From Olsenella_K sp051878835 (GTDB lineage: Bacteria; Actinomycetota; Coriobacteriia; Coriobacteriales; Atopobiaceae), in contig JBJEKW010000010.1 of assembly GCA_051878835.1 (NCBI GenBank), forward strand, positions 7,250-71,249: a DNA stretch of 64,000 nucleotides, given 5' to 3'. Under the pieces are notes generated by a model, which worked only from the letters and a program-made list of their open reading frames with translations, made no database searches and was not told the origin of the DNA. Numbering within the stretch: the first letter of the stretch is position 1; every line of letters starts with the position of its first letter. Position numbers and translations under genes: made by a program. Shown piece by piece: positions 27,131 through 35,505 of the stretch.

Positions 27131-28327
27131 ATGGCTATCAACACGTCTCGTCGTGGCTTCATAAAGATGGCGGGTGCCGCCACCCTGGCTGCCGGCGGTG
27201 CCTCCGTCCTGGCGGGCTGCGGCAACGGCAACTCCAGCTCGGACAGCAGCACCATCAAGATTGGCGTCCTTGGCCCCTACTCGGGCGACGTCGCGCAGTA
27301 CGGCCTGGCCGTCCGCAACGGCGTCGACCTGTACTTCGAGCAGAACCCCCAGATCGCCGGCAAGACCGTCGAGCTGGACGAGGAGGACGAGAAGGGCGAC
27401 GCCACCGAGGCCGTGAACGCCTACAACAAGATGGTCGAGGGCGGCGCCGTCGCCATCCTGGGCGACGTCACCTCCACGCCTTCCATCGCCGTGGCACAGC
27501 AGTCGGTCAACGACAACATACCGCTGGTTTCCGCCTCCGCCACCGCCGCCGACTTCGTCTCGTACGGCAAGAACGCGTTCCGCGCCTGCATCACCGACCC
27601 CTACCAGGGCAAGCTGATGGCTGACTTCGCGGCCTCCGAGGGCTACAAGACCGTGGGCACCATCTACAACTCCGGCGGAGACTACGAGAAGGGCGTCAAC
27701 GACGCCTTCGTCGAGGAGGCCCAAAACAAGGGCATCACCGTCACCACGCAGCAGGGCTATGCTGCCGGCGACGTCGACTTCAAGAGCCAGCTGACCACCA
27801 TCATCGCCACGAGCCCCGACGTCATCTTTAGCCCGAACTACTACCAGGACGACGGCAAGATCGTGACCCAGGCCCGCCAGCTGGGCTACAAGGGCATCTT
27901 CATGGGCGCCGACGGCTGGTCCAACATCGTGGGCGGCTCCGAGGAGTACGCCAGCGCCGCCGACCTCGAGGGCTGCTACTACGACTGCTCGTTCGTGGCC
28001 GAGAACCCCGACGAGAAGGTCCAGCAGTTCATCAAGGACTACCAGGCGAAGTACAACGAGGCCCCCTCGAACTTCTGCGCCCTGGGCTACGATGCCGCCA
28101 TGGTCATGGCCAAGGCCATCGAGACCGTCGAGAACGACGGCAAGGCCAAGTACGGCTCCGACGACTACAAGCAGGCCATCATCGACGCCATAGCGTCCGG
28201 CTCGGTCGATGGCGTCACGGGCACCATCAAGTACGACGGTACCGGCGACCCCGTGAAGCCCACGCTGGTCATCACGTTCAAGGACGGCAAGCAGTCCGTC
28301 TACAAGACCGTCGAGGCCGACGACTAG
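27131..28327 (+). CDS. livJ: branched-chain amino-acid ABC transporter, substrate-binding lipoprotein
   Basis: This is the extracellular receptor for a LIV-type importer (Leu/Ile/Val or related amino acids). The N-terminus combines a twin-arginine-like motif SRRGFIK with a lipobox LAGC (Cys36), so it is probably a lipid-anchored protein, possibly exported by Tat. The mature part is a periplasmic-binding fold of the type-1 family (IKIGVLGPYSGDVAQYG, then GDVTSTPSIAVAQQ and GADGWSN). It has 398 residues. AGAGGGGAA precedes the ATG. A strong hairpin terminator downstream separates it from the permease genes and should keep its transcript more abundant. Confidence 0.92.
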   Translation: MAINTSRRGFIKMAGAATLAAGGASVLAGCGNGNSSSDSSTIKIGVLGPYSGDVAQYGLAVRNGVDLYFEQNPQIAGKTVELDEEDEKGDATEAVNAYNKMVEGGAVAILGDVTSTPSIAVAQQSVNDNIPLVSASATAADFVSYGKNAFRACITDPYQGKLMADFAASEGYKTVGTIYNSGGDYEKGVNDAFVEEAQNKGITVTTQQGYAAGDVDFKSQLTTIIATSPDVIFSPNYYQDDGKIVTQARQLGYKGIFMGADGWSNIVGGSEEYASAADLEGCYYDCSFVAENPDEKVQQFIKDYQAKYNEAPSNFCALGYDAAMVMAKAIETVENDGKAKYGSDDYKQAIIDAIASGSVDGVTGTIKYDGTGDPVKPTLVITFKDGKQSVYKTVEADD

Positions 28328-28360
28328 CGCTTCTTGCATGTGAGCGCCTTGCGCCACGAC

Positions 28361-28404
28361 GCGCGGGGACCCAGGTGAAACCCCTTGGGTCCCCGCGCTT
28401 TTTT
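28361..28404 (+). terminator. strong terminator/attenuator between livJ and livH
   Basis: A perfect 13-bp GC-rich stem (28361-28373 with 28386-28398) is followed by six T residues. Confidence 0.9.
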
Positions 28405-28442
28405 CCAGGTGAACGCCCTGTTTCCATTGGGCGTCTACCTGG
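28405..28442 (+). repeat. second hairpin in the livJ-livH gap
   Basis: CCAGGTGAACGCCC (28405-28418) is nearly complementary to 28429-28442 (12 of 14 positions). CCAGGTGAA also occurs at 28371, inside the loop side of the preceding terminator. Confidence 0.65.
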
Positions 28443-28524
28443 TGCGAACCGCGGGCATGCGCGGCGCAGACGCTAGACTGTACATAGTTTGTTTAACCAC
28501 CACGAACAGAAGGGAGTGGTTGCC

Positions 28525-29400
28525 GTGACGCTAATAACGCAGCTTCTGAACGGCCTGCAGCTGGGCAGCGTGTACGCGCTGGTGGCATTGGGCTACACGA
28601 TGGTGTATGGCATCATCTTGCTGCTGAACTTCGCCCATGGCGACATCATCATGGTGGGTGCGTACGTGTCGTGGATCATCATGTCGCAGCTGGGGCTGAG
28701 TCCCGTCCTGGCCGTGTTCATGTCCATCCTGGCATGCACCCTGCTTGGCGTCCTCATAGACAAGGTGGCGTACGCACCGCTGCGCAACGCCCCGCGCCTG
28801 TCGATCCTGATCACGGCCATTGGCGTGTCGTACTTCCTAGAGAACGGCGCGCAGCTGGTGTTTGGCGCCGACGCCAAGGTGGTCCCCGCCTACACCGACA
28901 TCAACACCATCGAGGTGGGCGGCCTCAGCCTGTCGTTCACGGCCATCCTAACCATCGTGGTGACGGCCATCTCGACCATCGTGCTGACCATCCTGGTGCA
29001 GAAGACCAAGCTGGGCAAGGCCATGCGCGCCGTGTCCGAGGACATGGGCGCCGCACGCCTCATGGGCATCAACGTGAACAACACCATCTCGTTCACGTTT
29101 GCCGTGGGCTCGGCTCTGGCCGGCATCGGCGCCGTCCTGTACTCGATGGCCTACTCGCAGGCCACGCCCACCATGGGCATGATGCTGGGCACGAAGGCCT
29201 TCGTCGCCGCCGTCCTGGGCGGCATCGGCTCCATCCCCGGCGCCGTCATCGGCGGCCTGCTGGTCGGCTTTGCCGAGGTCATCGTGTCGGCGATCGGCCT
29301 TTCCACGTGGAAGGACGCCGTCGTGTTCCTGCTGCTGATTATCGTGCTCATCGTGAAGCCCACCGGCATCCTGGGCCGCACGATGAACGAGAAGGTCTAG
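28525..29400 (+). CDS. livH: branched-chain amino-acid ABC transporter permease LivH
   Basis: This inner-membrane permease has the family start LITQLLNGLQLGSVYALVALGYTMVYGIILLLNFAHGD. It also has the EAA-like cytosolic loop (GKAMRAVSEDMGAARLMGINVNN) and a C-terminal GIGSIPGAVIGG. From the GTG at 28525 it has 291 residues, the usual length, and AAGGGAG lies upstream. A longer frame from 28489 has no binding site. A stop-to-start gap of 13 nt couples it to livM. Confidence 0.93.
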   Translation: MTLITQLLNGLQLGSVYALVALGYTMVYGIILLLNFAHGDIIMVGAYVSWIIMSQLGLSPVLAVFMSILACTLLGVLIDKVAYAPLRNAPRLSILITAIGVSYFLENGAQLVFGADAKVVPAYTDINTIEVGGLSLSFTAILTIVVTAISTIVLTILVQKTKLGKAMRAVSEDMGAARLMGINVNNTISFTFAVGSALAGIGAVLYSMAYSQATPTMGMMLGTKAFVAAVLGGIGSIPGAVIGGLLVGFAEVIVSAIGLSTWKDAVVFLLLIIVLIVKPTGILGRTMNEKV

Positions 29401-29413
29401 GGAGGTGCGCTCA

Positions 29414-30583
29414 ATGGACGAAGAGAACAACACCGAGGAGAAGCGTCCCTACATCACGACGAACTCTCACGCGGAAGCCTCAAAGGGTGAGTCCCCCGAG
29501 CACCAGAAGGCAAAGGACGGCCGCAAGACGCTGTCCATGCCGAAGCGCTACATCATAAACACCCTGCTGACGGTCGTCGTGCTAACGCTGGGCGAGGCCA
29601 TGATCGATGGTGGCTTCATCACCCGCTACGGCGCCACCGTGCTGGAGCAGGTGGGAGTGAACATCATCATGGCCGCCTCGCTGAACATCGCCACCGGCTA
29701 CCTGGGGCAGCTGCCCCTGGGCCATGCAGGCTTCATGTCGATCGGCGGCTACTCGTGCGCCATCCTGTTCATGAACCTCATGCCGGCCTTCGGGCTGAAC
29801 GCGCGCGCCGTCGCCACGGGCTCTCCCGCGGCCATCCTGCTGCTGGTCATCTGCCTGCTGTTCGGCGGCGTCATGGCCGCCATCGCCGGCCTCATCATCG
29901 GCATCCCCGCGCTGCGTCTGAAGGGCGACTACCTGGCCATCATCACGCTGGGCTTCGCCGAGATCATCCGCGTCGTCATGCTGAACATCGACAGCGTCGT
30001 GGGCTTCGAGCTCACGGGCGGCGCGAAGGGCCTCACGGGCATCCCCAGCTACACGAACTTCTTGAACACGTTCGTCATCGTGGCCATCGTGCTCTTCTTG
30101 ATCCACACCATGATGAAGTCGCGTCACGGCCGCGCCATCCTGGCAATCCGTGACAACGAGATCGCCGCCGAGGCCTCCGGCGTCAACACCACCTACTACA
30201 AGACCCTTGCCTTCGTGGTGTCCGCATTCTTCGCCGGCATCGCCGGCGGCCTGTACGCGGGCTGCGTCGGCGTCATGATGCCCGCCAAGTTCGGCTTCAT
30301 GAAGTCCATTGAGATTCTGGTCATGGTGGTCCTGGGCGGCATGGGCTCCATGCTGGGCTCCGTGCTCTCCGCCACCGTGCTGACCATCCTGCCCGAGGCG
30401 CTGCGCGCCTTTGCCGACTACCGCATGATCGTGTACTCGGTCGTCCTGATCCTGGTCATGATCTTCCGTCCGCAGGGCCTCATGGGCACCTACGACTTCA
30501 GCATGAGCCGCGTGATCGAGCGCATCATGAACAAGGACTTCCCGTGGAAGAAGAGCGCAAAGGAGGCCGAGGCTGATGCCTAG
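29414..30583 (+). CDS. livM: branched-chain amino-acid ABC transporter permease LivM
   Basis: This is the second permease of the importer, 389 residues. A hydrophilic N-terminal tail of about 50 residues (acidic, with KAKDGRKT) precedes the membrane core. Signature segments are NIATGYLGQLPLGHAGFMSIGGY, LKGDYLAIITLGFAEIIR, and the loop GRAILAIRDNEIAAEASGVN. The start is ATG with GGAGG 8 nt upstream. The stop overlaps livG by 8 nt. Confidence 0.94.
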   Translation: MDEENNTEEKRPYITTNSHAEASKGESPEHQKAKDGRKTLSMPKRYIINTLLTVVVLTLGEAMIDGGFITRYGATVLEQVGVNIIMAASLNIATGYLGQLPLGHAGFMSIGGYSCAILFMNLMPAFGLNARAVATGSPAAILLLVICLLFGGVMAAIAGLIIGIPALRLKGDYLAIITLGFAEIIRVVMLNIDSVVGFELTGGAKGLTGIPSYTNFLNTFVIVAIVLFLIHTMMKSRHGRAILAIRDNEIAAEASGVNTTYYKTLAFVVSAFFAGIAGGLYAGCVGVMMPAKFGFMKSIEILVMVVLGGMGSMLGSVLSATVLTILPEALRAFADYRMIVYSVVLILVMIFRPQGLMGTYDFSMSRVIERIMNKDFPWKKSAKEAEADA

Positions 30584-31424
30584 CACAAAGAATCGCGGCG
30601 TGCTGGTGCAGATGGAGACCCCCAACCTGATTCCCGAGCGCGACCTGGGCGAGATGCCGGTGCTGCAGGCAGAGCACCTGGGCATCGACTTCGGCGGCCT
30701 GACCGCCGTGGACGACTTCAACATCGCCATGGGCCGCACCGAGATTTCAGGTCTGATTGGCCCCAACGGCGCCGGCAAGACCACAATCTTCAACCTGCTG
30801 ACGAACGTGTACAAGCCCACGCGCGGCACCATCCTCCTGGACGGATACGACACCGCGGGCAAGAGCGTCGTCCAGGTGAACAAGATGGGCATCGCCCGCA
30901 CGTTCCAGAACATCCGCCTGTTCAACCAGATGTCGGTCATCGATAACGTGCTGGTGGGCTATGGCAACTCGATGAGCACGCACCTGCCCACCGACCTGTT
31001 CCGCCTGCCCAAGCACTGGAAGCAGGAGGCGGAGTTCCACGACTACGCCATGGACCTGCTGGGCATCTTCAACATGCAGCATTTGGCCAACGAGCAGGCG
31101 GGCAACCTCCCGTACGGCGCACAGCGCCGCCTGGAGATCCTGCGTGCCCTGGCAACGCACCCCAAGGTGCTGCTTCTGGACGAGCCTGCCGCGGGCATGA
31201 ACCCCAACGAGACCGAAGAGCTCATGGAGAACATCGAGAAGATCCGTGACGACTTCCATATCGCGATCCTCCTGATCGAGCACGACATGAAGCTGGTCAT
31301 GGGCATCTGCGAGGTCATCGGCGTGCTGGACTACGGAAAGATCATCGCGAAGGGCACCCCCGAGGAGATCCAGAACGACCCCAAGGTCATCGAGGCCTAT
31401 CTGGGCAAGCAGGAGGCGAAGTAG
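30576..31424 (+). CDS. livG: branched-chain amino-acid ABC transporter ATPase LivG
   Basis: This cytosolic ATPase subunit has 282 residues. Walker A is GPNGAGKTT, the Q-loop segment is ARTFQNIRLF, and the signature region is the LivG-type LPYGAQRRLEI. Walker B is VLLLDEPAAGMNPNE and the switch is LIEHDMKLVM. A 25-residue N-terminal extension precedes the ABC domain. The ATG overlaps the livM stop. Confidence 0.95.
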   Translation: MPSTKNRGVLVQMETPNLIPERDLGEMPVLQAEHLGIDFGGLTAVDDFNIAMGRTEISGLIGPNGAGKTTIFNLLTNVYKPTRGTILLDGYDTAGKSVVQVNKMGIARTFQNIRLFNQMSVIDNVLVGYGNSMSTHLPTDLFRLPKHWKQEAEFHDYAMDLLGIFNMQHLANEQAGNLPYGAQRRLEILRALATHPKVLLLDEPAAGMNPNETEELMENIEKIRDDFHIAILLIEHDMKLVMGICEVIGVLDYGKIIAKGTPEEIQNDPKVIEAYLGKQEAK

Positions 31425-31425
31425 C

Positions 31426-32133
31426 ATGGCTCTTCTGAGCGTTTCCGACCTGCACGTGTCCTACGGCGCCATCAAGGCCGTCAAGGGCATATCGTTCGAG
31501 GTCAACGAGGGCGAGATCGTCACCATGATCGGAGCCAACGGCGCGGGCAAGTCCACCACCATGAACACCATCGCGGGACTCATCAAGCCCGTCAGCGGTG
31601 ACGTCAAGTTCGAGGGCACCTCGCTCGAGGGCGTGAAGCCGCACAAGATCGTCCAGATGGGCATCGCCCTGTGCCCCGAGGGCAGGCGCGTGTTTCAGCA
31701 GATGACGGTCGAGGAGAACCTCCAGATGGGCGGCTACACCCGCACCGACGCGGAGAACGCGCAGATGATTGAGACGGTGTTCGAGCGCTTCCCGCGCCTG
31801 AAGGAGCGCAGGCGCCAGGTGGCAGGCACCCTGTCGGGCGGCGAGCAGCAGATGCTGGCCATGGGCCGCGCCCTCATGAGCCGCCCCAAGCTGCTGATGC
31901 TGGACGAGCCCTCCATGGGCCTGGCCCCCATCCTGGTGCAGGAGATCTTCGACATCATCGAGAGCATCAACAAGCTGGGCACCACCATCCTTCTGGTCGA
32001 GCAGAACGCCTCCATGGCACTGTCCATCGCCAACCGTGGCTACGTGCTGGAGACCGGCCGCATCGTAAAGACCGGCACCGGACAGGAGCTGCTGCACGAC
32101 GACGACGTGCGCAAGGCGTACCTGGGAGGCTAG
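31426..32133 (+). CDS. livF: branched-chain amino-acid ABC transporter ATPase LivF
   Basis: This is the second ATPase of the importer, 235 residues. It has Walker A GANGAGKST, signature LSGGEQQML, Walker B LLMLDEPSMGLAP and switch LLVEQNASMAL. It starts one base after livG and ends the operon, followed by a terminator. Confidence 0.95.
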   Translation: MALLSVSDLHVSYGAIKAVKGISFEVNEGEIVTMIGANGAGKSTTMNTIAGLIKPVSGDVKFEGTSLEGVKPHKIVQMGIALCPEGRRVFQQMTVEENLQMGGYTRTDAENAQMIETVFERFPRLKERRRQVAGTLSGGEQQMLAMGRALMSRPKLLMLDEPSMGLAPILVQEIFDIIESINKLGTTILLVEQNASMALSIANRGYVLETGRIVKTGTGQELLHDDDVRKAYLGG

Positions 32134-32201
32134 GTCCTCCCCGCGATTTGCCGGACAGCTTCTGCCCGGCGTGCGCTTCTTGCCCGCTCGAGGCATACGA
32201 C

Positions 32202-32236
32202 AAAGCCCGCCTTCCCGCAAGGGAGGACGGGCTTTT
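32202..32236. terminator. terminator between livF and thrH
   Basis: A 13-bp interrupted stem with a GCAA loop is followed by TTTT on the plus strand. The left side (AAA) may also serve the convergent thrH. Confidence 0.85.
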
Positions 32237-32266
32237 GCTTTGTGACTCACCGGGTAGGGCAAGCGC

Positions 32267-32869
32267 TTAGCGTGCGGCGTCCAGGAAGGCCCTCAGCAGG
32301 TCGTCGAACTTGTCGTAGGCGGGAATGTCGGGGTTCGCCGCTGCGATGGCGGGCGTCGTGCGAAAGAGGAAGCCCGCCTTGCTGGCGCGAATCATGTCGA
32401 GGTCGTTGTACGAGTCGCCCGTGGCTATGGTCTCGAAGCCCATGGACTGCAGGCCGCGCACGGTCGTCAGCTTGGACTGGGGACAGCGCATGCGGATCCC
32501 CTGCACCATGCCGTCGTCGCTGACGTCCAGCGAGTTGCAGAACAGCGTGGGCCAGTTCAGCTTTTTCATCAGCGGGCGAGCGAACTCCTCGAACGTGTCC
32601 GAGATGATGATGACCTGCATCTGCTGGCGCAGCTGGTCCAGGAACTCGCGCGCGCCGGGCAGGGGGTCAATGGTGGCGATGACGTCCTGGATTTGGGGCA
32701 GTCCCAGCCCGTGCCGCCTCAGCACGTCGATGCGAAATGCCATGAGCTTCTGGTAGTCAGGCTCGTCTCGCGTGGTGCGGCGCAGCTCCGGTATGCCCGT
32801 GGCCTCCGAGAAGGCGATCCAGATCTCGGGTACGAGTACGCCCTCCATGTCCAAGCACGCTACGTTCAT
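32267..32869 (-). CDS. thrH: ThrH: phosphoserine phosphatase / homoserine phosphotransferase
   Basis: This HAD-family enzyme of 200 residues closely follows the ThrH pattern known from Pseudomonas: it opens with ACLDMEGVLVPEIWIAFSE (nucleophile D in LDMEG) and continues with SDTFEEFARPLM and GDSYNDLDMI. ThrH can dephosphorylate phosphoserine and can move its phosphate to homoserine, linking serine and threonine synthesis. AGGAGG lies just ahead of the ATG. It is the third gene after thrC and thrB on the same strand, with about 95 bp and a large hairpin between it and thrB. Confidence 0.88.
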   Translation of the reverse strand: MNVACLDMEGVLVPEIWIAFSEATGIPELRRTTRDEPDYQKLMAFRIDVLRRHGLGLPQIQDVIATIDPLPGAREFLDQLRQQMQVIIISDTFEEFARPLMKKLNWPTLFCNSLDVSDDGMVQGIRMRCPQSKLTTVRGLQSMGFETIATGDSYNDLDMIRASKAGFLFRTTPAIAAANPDIPAYDKFDDLLRAFLDAAR

Positions 32870-32918
32870 GGTTCCTCCTGTGGTCTCGGCGCCCGTGGGC
32901 GCGTGTTGCCTAACTGAG

Positions 32919-32951
32919 GCGCGGCCCGGACCAGTCGGGTCCAGGCCGCGC
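32919..32951. repeat. large GC-rich inverted repeat between thrB and thrH
   Basis: A 14-position stem with one mismatch (32919-32932 with 32938-32951) has a 5-nt loop. There is no T tract in the direction of transcription, so it may be a processing or mRNA-stability element rather than a terminator. Confidence 0.7.
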
Positions 32952-32964
32952 GATCGAGTGATGC

Positions 32965-33903
32965 CTAGTCCTTCTCTACCTGGACGGACGTGCCAAAGGT
33001 GTTGGCGCGCAGCGTGCGCACCCACATGCCGGGCACGGTGCCGTCCACCGCCTCGGCCACGCGCGCGGCGGACTCGTCGCCGTCGGTGATGGCCAGCATG
33101 GTGGAGCCGGAGCCACTGATGACGAAGGCGCTGGCACCCGCGTCCAGGCTGGTCTGGCGCAGGCGCTGGTAGTCGGGGATCAGCTTGCTGCGGTAGGGCT
33201 CGTGCAGCCGGTCCTCGCAGCAGCGACCTGCCAGCTGGGCGTCGCCCTTCATGAGTGCCTGCACCATGGCGACGCAGCGGCCCATCTGCCAGGTGGCCGT
33301 CTGCAGCGACACGCTTTGGGGCAGCACCTTGCGCGCCTCGCTGGTCAGTACCTGGTAGGGGGGAGCCATGCAAACGAAGCGCAGGTTGGGGGCCACGTTC
33401 CAGCGCAGGGCGCACGTCTGGTCGCCCTCGACGAACGAGCTCACCAGGCCGCCTCTGATGGCGGGGGCCACATTGTCGGGATGACCCTCCAGGCGCGTGG
33501 CCAAATCCAGCGCCGCTTCCTTGTTGTAGCCCGAGCCATGGAGCACCTGGGCGGCAGCTATGCCCGCCACGACGCAGGTGCTGCTGGAGCCCAGCCCGCC
33601 CGAGGACGGGATGGGGGAGTAGATGCCAATGCACAGGGGCGTGGGCTCCTCTCCCATGTGGCGACAGGCGGCCTGGTAGCTGGTCCACACCAGGTTGTCG
33701 GGACCCTGCCACTTCGGTGCGCACCCGCTGATCTGCAGCTGGGACGATGGGGAAAACATGAACGTGGCCGTGAGGTCCAGGGCCAGGCCAAGGACGTCAA
33801 AGCCCACGCCTACGTTTGCCGAGGTGGCGGGCACGCGCACGGTCACGCGACGCATCGCATGACCGTGCTGGTCTGTGCCGTTCTGCATGCCGTATGAGCC
33901 CAT
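32965..33903 (-). CDS. thrB: homoserine kinase
   Basis: This GHMP-family kinase makes O-phosphohomoserine from homoserine and ATP. It has 312 residues. The N-terminal VRVPATSANVGVGFDVLG and the ATP-binding SSGGLGSSSTCVVAG are diagnostic, and the C-terminal SGSGSTMLA is intact. The ATG directly abuts the thrC stop (TAG-ATG), with only a weak binding site, so translation is probably coupled to thrC. Internal ATG codons (residues 6 and 17) are alternative starts. Confidence 0.94.
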   Translation of the reverse strand: MGSYGMQNGTDQHGHAMRRVTVRVPATSANVGVGFDVLGLALDLTATFMFSPSSQLQISGCAPKWQGPDNLVWTSYQAACRHMGEEPTPLCIGIYSPIPSSGGLGSSSTCVVAGIAAAQVLHGSGYNKEAALDLATRLEGHPDNVAPAIRGGLVSSFVEGDQTCALRWNVAPNLRFVCMAPPYQVLTSEARKVLPQSVSLQTATWQMGRCVAMVQALMKGDAQLAGRCCEDRLHEPYRSKLIPDYQRLRQTSLDAGASAFVISGSGSTMLAITDGDESAARVAEAVDGTVPGMWVRTLRANTFGTSVQVEKD

Positions 33904-35394
33904 CTAGGCGAAGACCCTGCTGCAGGCGGACTCCACGAACGAGCCCATCTGGTCGCGGTCACACACGTCCAGGTGCAGTTCGGCGGCGTCGCGCAGGCTG
34001 GACAGCTGCTGTGGGGCCTTCGTGGAGGTCAGTTGGGACAGCTCGTCCATGCACTGAAAGTCGCCCTTGCCCTGCGTGTCCACGCCCAGGGCAGCCAGTA
34101 CGTCGGCCGAGAACTTGTAGGCGCTGGCTGTCGAGAGGCACACGCGCTGCCTGCCCTCGCTGGGTCTGCAGTCCAAGACCGTCTTTGCGACGGCGGTGTG
34201 CGTGTCGATGAGGCGGTGCTGCTGCTCCCAGGTCTGGCGGATGGTGGCGCGGGTGGCGTCGTCGTCGGCAAAGCCGCAGGCGAACGTCTGGTGCAGGCGG
34301 TCCAGGATCTGCGGGCTCACCGTGTAGGAGCCGTCCTTCGACAGGCTGGCCATATAGCTGGCCACCAGCTCGCAGTCGCCGTCGGACAGGTAGTACAGCA
34401 GGCGCTCCAGGTTGGAGGACACCAGAATGTCCATGGAGGGCGAGATGGTCTTTATGAACGGGCGCCTGCGGTCGTAGGTGCCGGTGGTGATGAAGTCGGT
34501 CAGGACGTTGTTGGCGTTCGACGCCACGATGAGCCTGCCCACGGGAAGGCCCATGCGCTTGGCGTAGTAGCCGGCCAGGACGTCGCCGAAGTTGCCCGTG
34601 GGGACGCAGAAGTCGATGGCGTCGCCCTGGGCGATGGCGCCGGCGGTCACCAGGCGCGCGTAGGCGTAGAAGTAGTACGTGACCTGCGGCACCAGGCGCC
34701 CCACGTTGATGGAGTTCGCGCTGGAGAGGACCGTGTTCTTCTGGGCCAGGCGCTGCGCCAGCTCGCGGTCGGCAAATATGTGCTTGACCTCGGTCTGGGC
34801 GTCGTCGAAGTTGCCGCGGATGCCGCACACGGCCACGTTGGAGCCGCGCTGCGTCACCATCTGCAGACGCTGGATGTCAGACACCTTTCCGGCGGGGTAG
34901 AACACGGTGACGCCCGTGCCCTCGACGTCGGCGAAGCCCTCCAGGGCCGCCTTTCCGGTGTCGCCCGAGGTGGCGGTCACGATCATGACGTTGCGGCCGC
35001 TGCCCGCGGTCTTGCGCGCGACGCTCATCAGGCGCGGCAGCATCTGCAGGGCCACGTCCTTGAAGGCGCAGGTGGGGCCGTGGTACAGCTCCAGCAGCCA
35101 GTCGTCGCCCAGGGGCGAGACGGGCGTGACCTCGGGGGTGTCGAAGTTCTGCGCGTAGGCGTGGCTGACGCACCAGGCGATCTCGTCGGGCGTGTAGTCG
35201 CCCAGCAGGGCGCCCAGCACCATGCTGGCCACGTCGTGGTAGCTTCCCGCGCACACGCGCGAGAGGTCCAGCTTCGTCTGTCCGACGGCATCGCTGACGT
35301 AGAGGCCGCCGTCAGGCGCGATGCCTGCCAGAATTGCTTGCTTGCTTGTTACGGAATCGCTCTGGCTGCGCGTGCTGTGGTACAAAATGCTCAC
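33904..35394 (-). CDS. thrC: threonine synthase
   Basis: This PLP enzyme converts O-phosphohomoserine to threonine. It has 496 residues of the long, proteobacterial/fungal-like type, starting SILYHSTRSQS. The PLP lysine is Lys112 in GPTCAFKDVALQ, and the phosphate-binding ATSGDTGKAA follows. The start is a GTG at 35394 with AAGGAG 7 nt upstream; longer frames add non-conserved residues. It heads the leftward thrC-thrB-thrH group and is divergent from hom. Confidence 0.94.
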   Translation of the reverse strand: MSILYHSTRSQSDSVTSKQAILAGIAPDGGLYVSDAVGQTKLDLSRVCAGSYHDVASMVLGALLGDYTPDEIAWCVSHAYAQNFDTPEVTPVSPLGDDWLLELYHGPTCAFKDVALQMLPRLMSVARKTAGSGRNVMIVTATSGDTGKAALEGFADVEGTGVTVFYPAGKVSDIQRLQMVTQRGSNVAVCGIRGNFDDAQTEVKHIFADRELAQRLAQKNTVLSSANSINVGRLVPQVTYYFYAYARLVTAGAIAQGDAIDFCVPTGNFGDVLAGYYAKRMGLPVGRLIVASNANNVLTDFITTGTYDRRRPFIKTISPSMDILVSSNLERLLYYLSDGDCELVASYMASLSKDGSYTVSPQILDRLHQTFACGFADDDATRATIRQTWEQQHRLIDTHTAVAKTVLDCRPSEGRQRVCLSTASAYKFSADVLAALGVDTQGKGDFQCMDELSQLTSTKAPQQLSSLRDAAELHLDVCDRDQMGSFVESACSRVFA

Positions 35395-35505
35395 TGTACG
35401 CTCCTTCTGCCCTTGTGGCTGCGGTTTTGGGGCCATATACGACCATAATATGCCCTACTAATCCGGCATCGGAGCTACTTCACACACTGGAAAGATTGGA
35501 TCACG
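35395..35505. promoter_or_regulatory. divergent control region thrC/hom
   Basis: This 111-bp gap separates the divergent threonine genes. An AT-rich centre (35436-35456) contains CATAAT on the plus strand and TATTAT on the minus strand as candidate -10 boxes. No clear -35 boxes, leader peptide or Thr-rich attenuator were seen. Confidence 0.35.

Noticed and set aside
32870..33724. An N-terminal extension of thrH by about 280 codons across thrB
   Set aside because: The family start MNVACLDMEG has an ideal AGGAGG site, and the upstream part is an out-of-frame reading of thrB.
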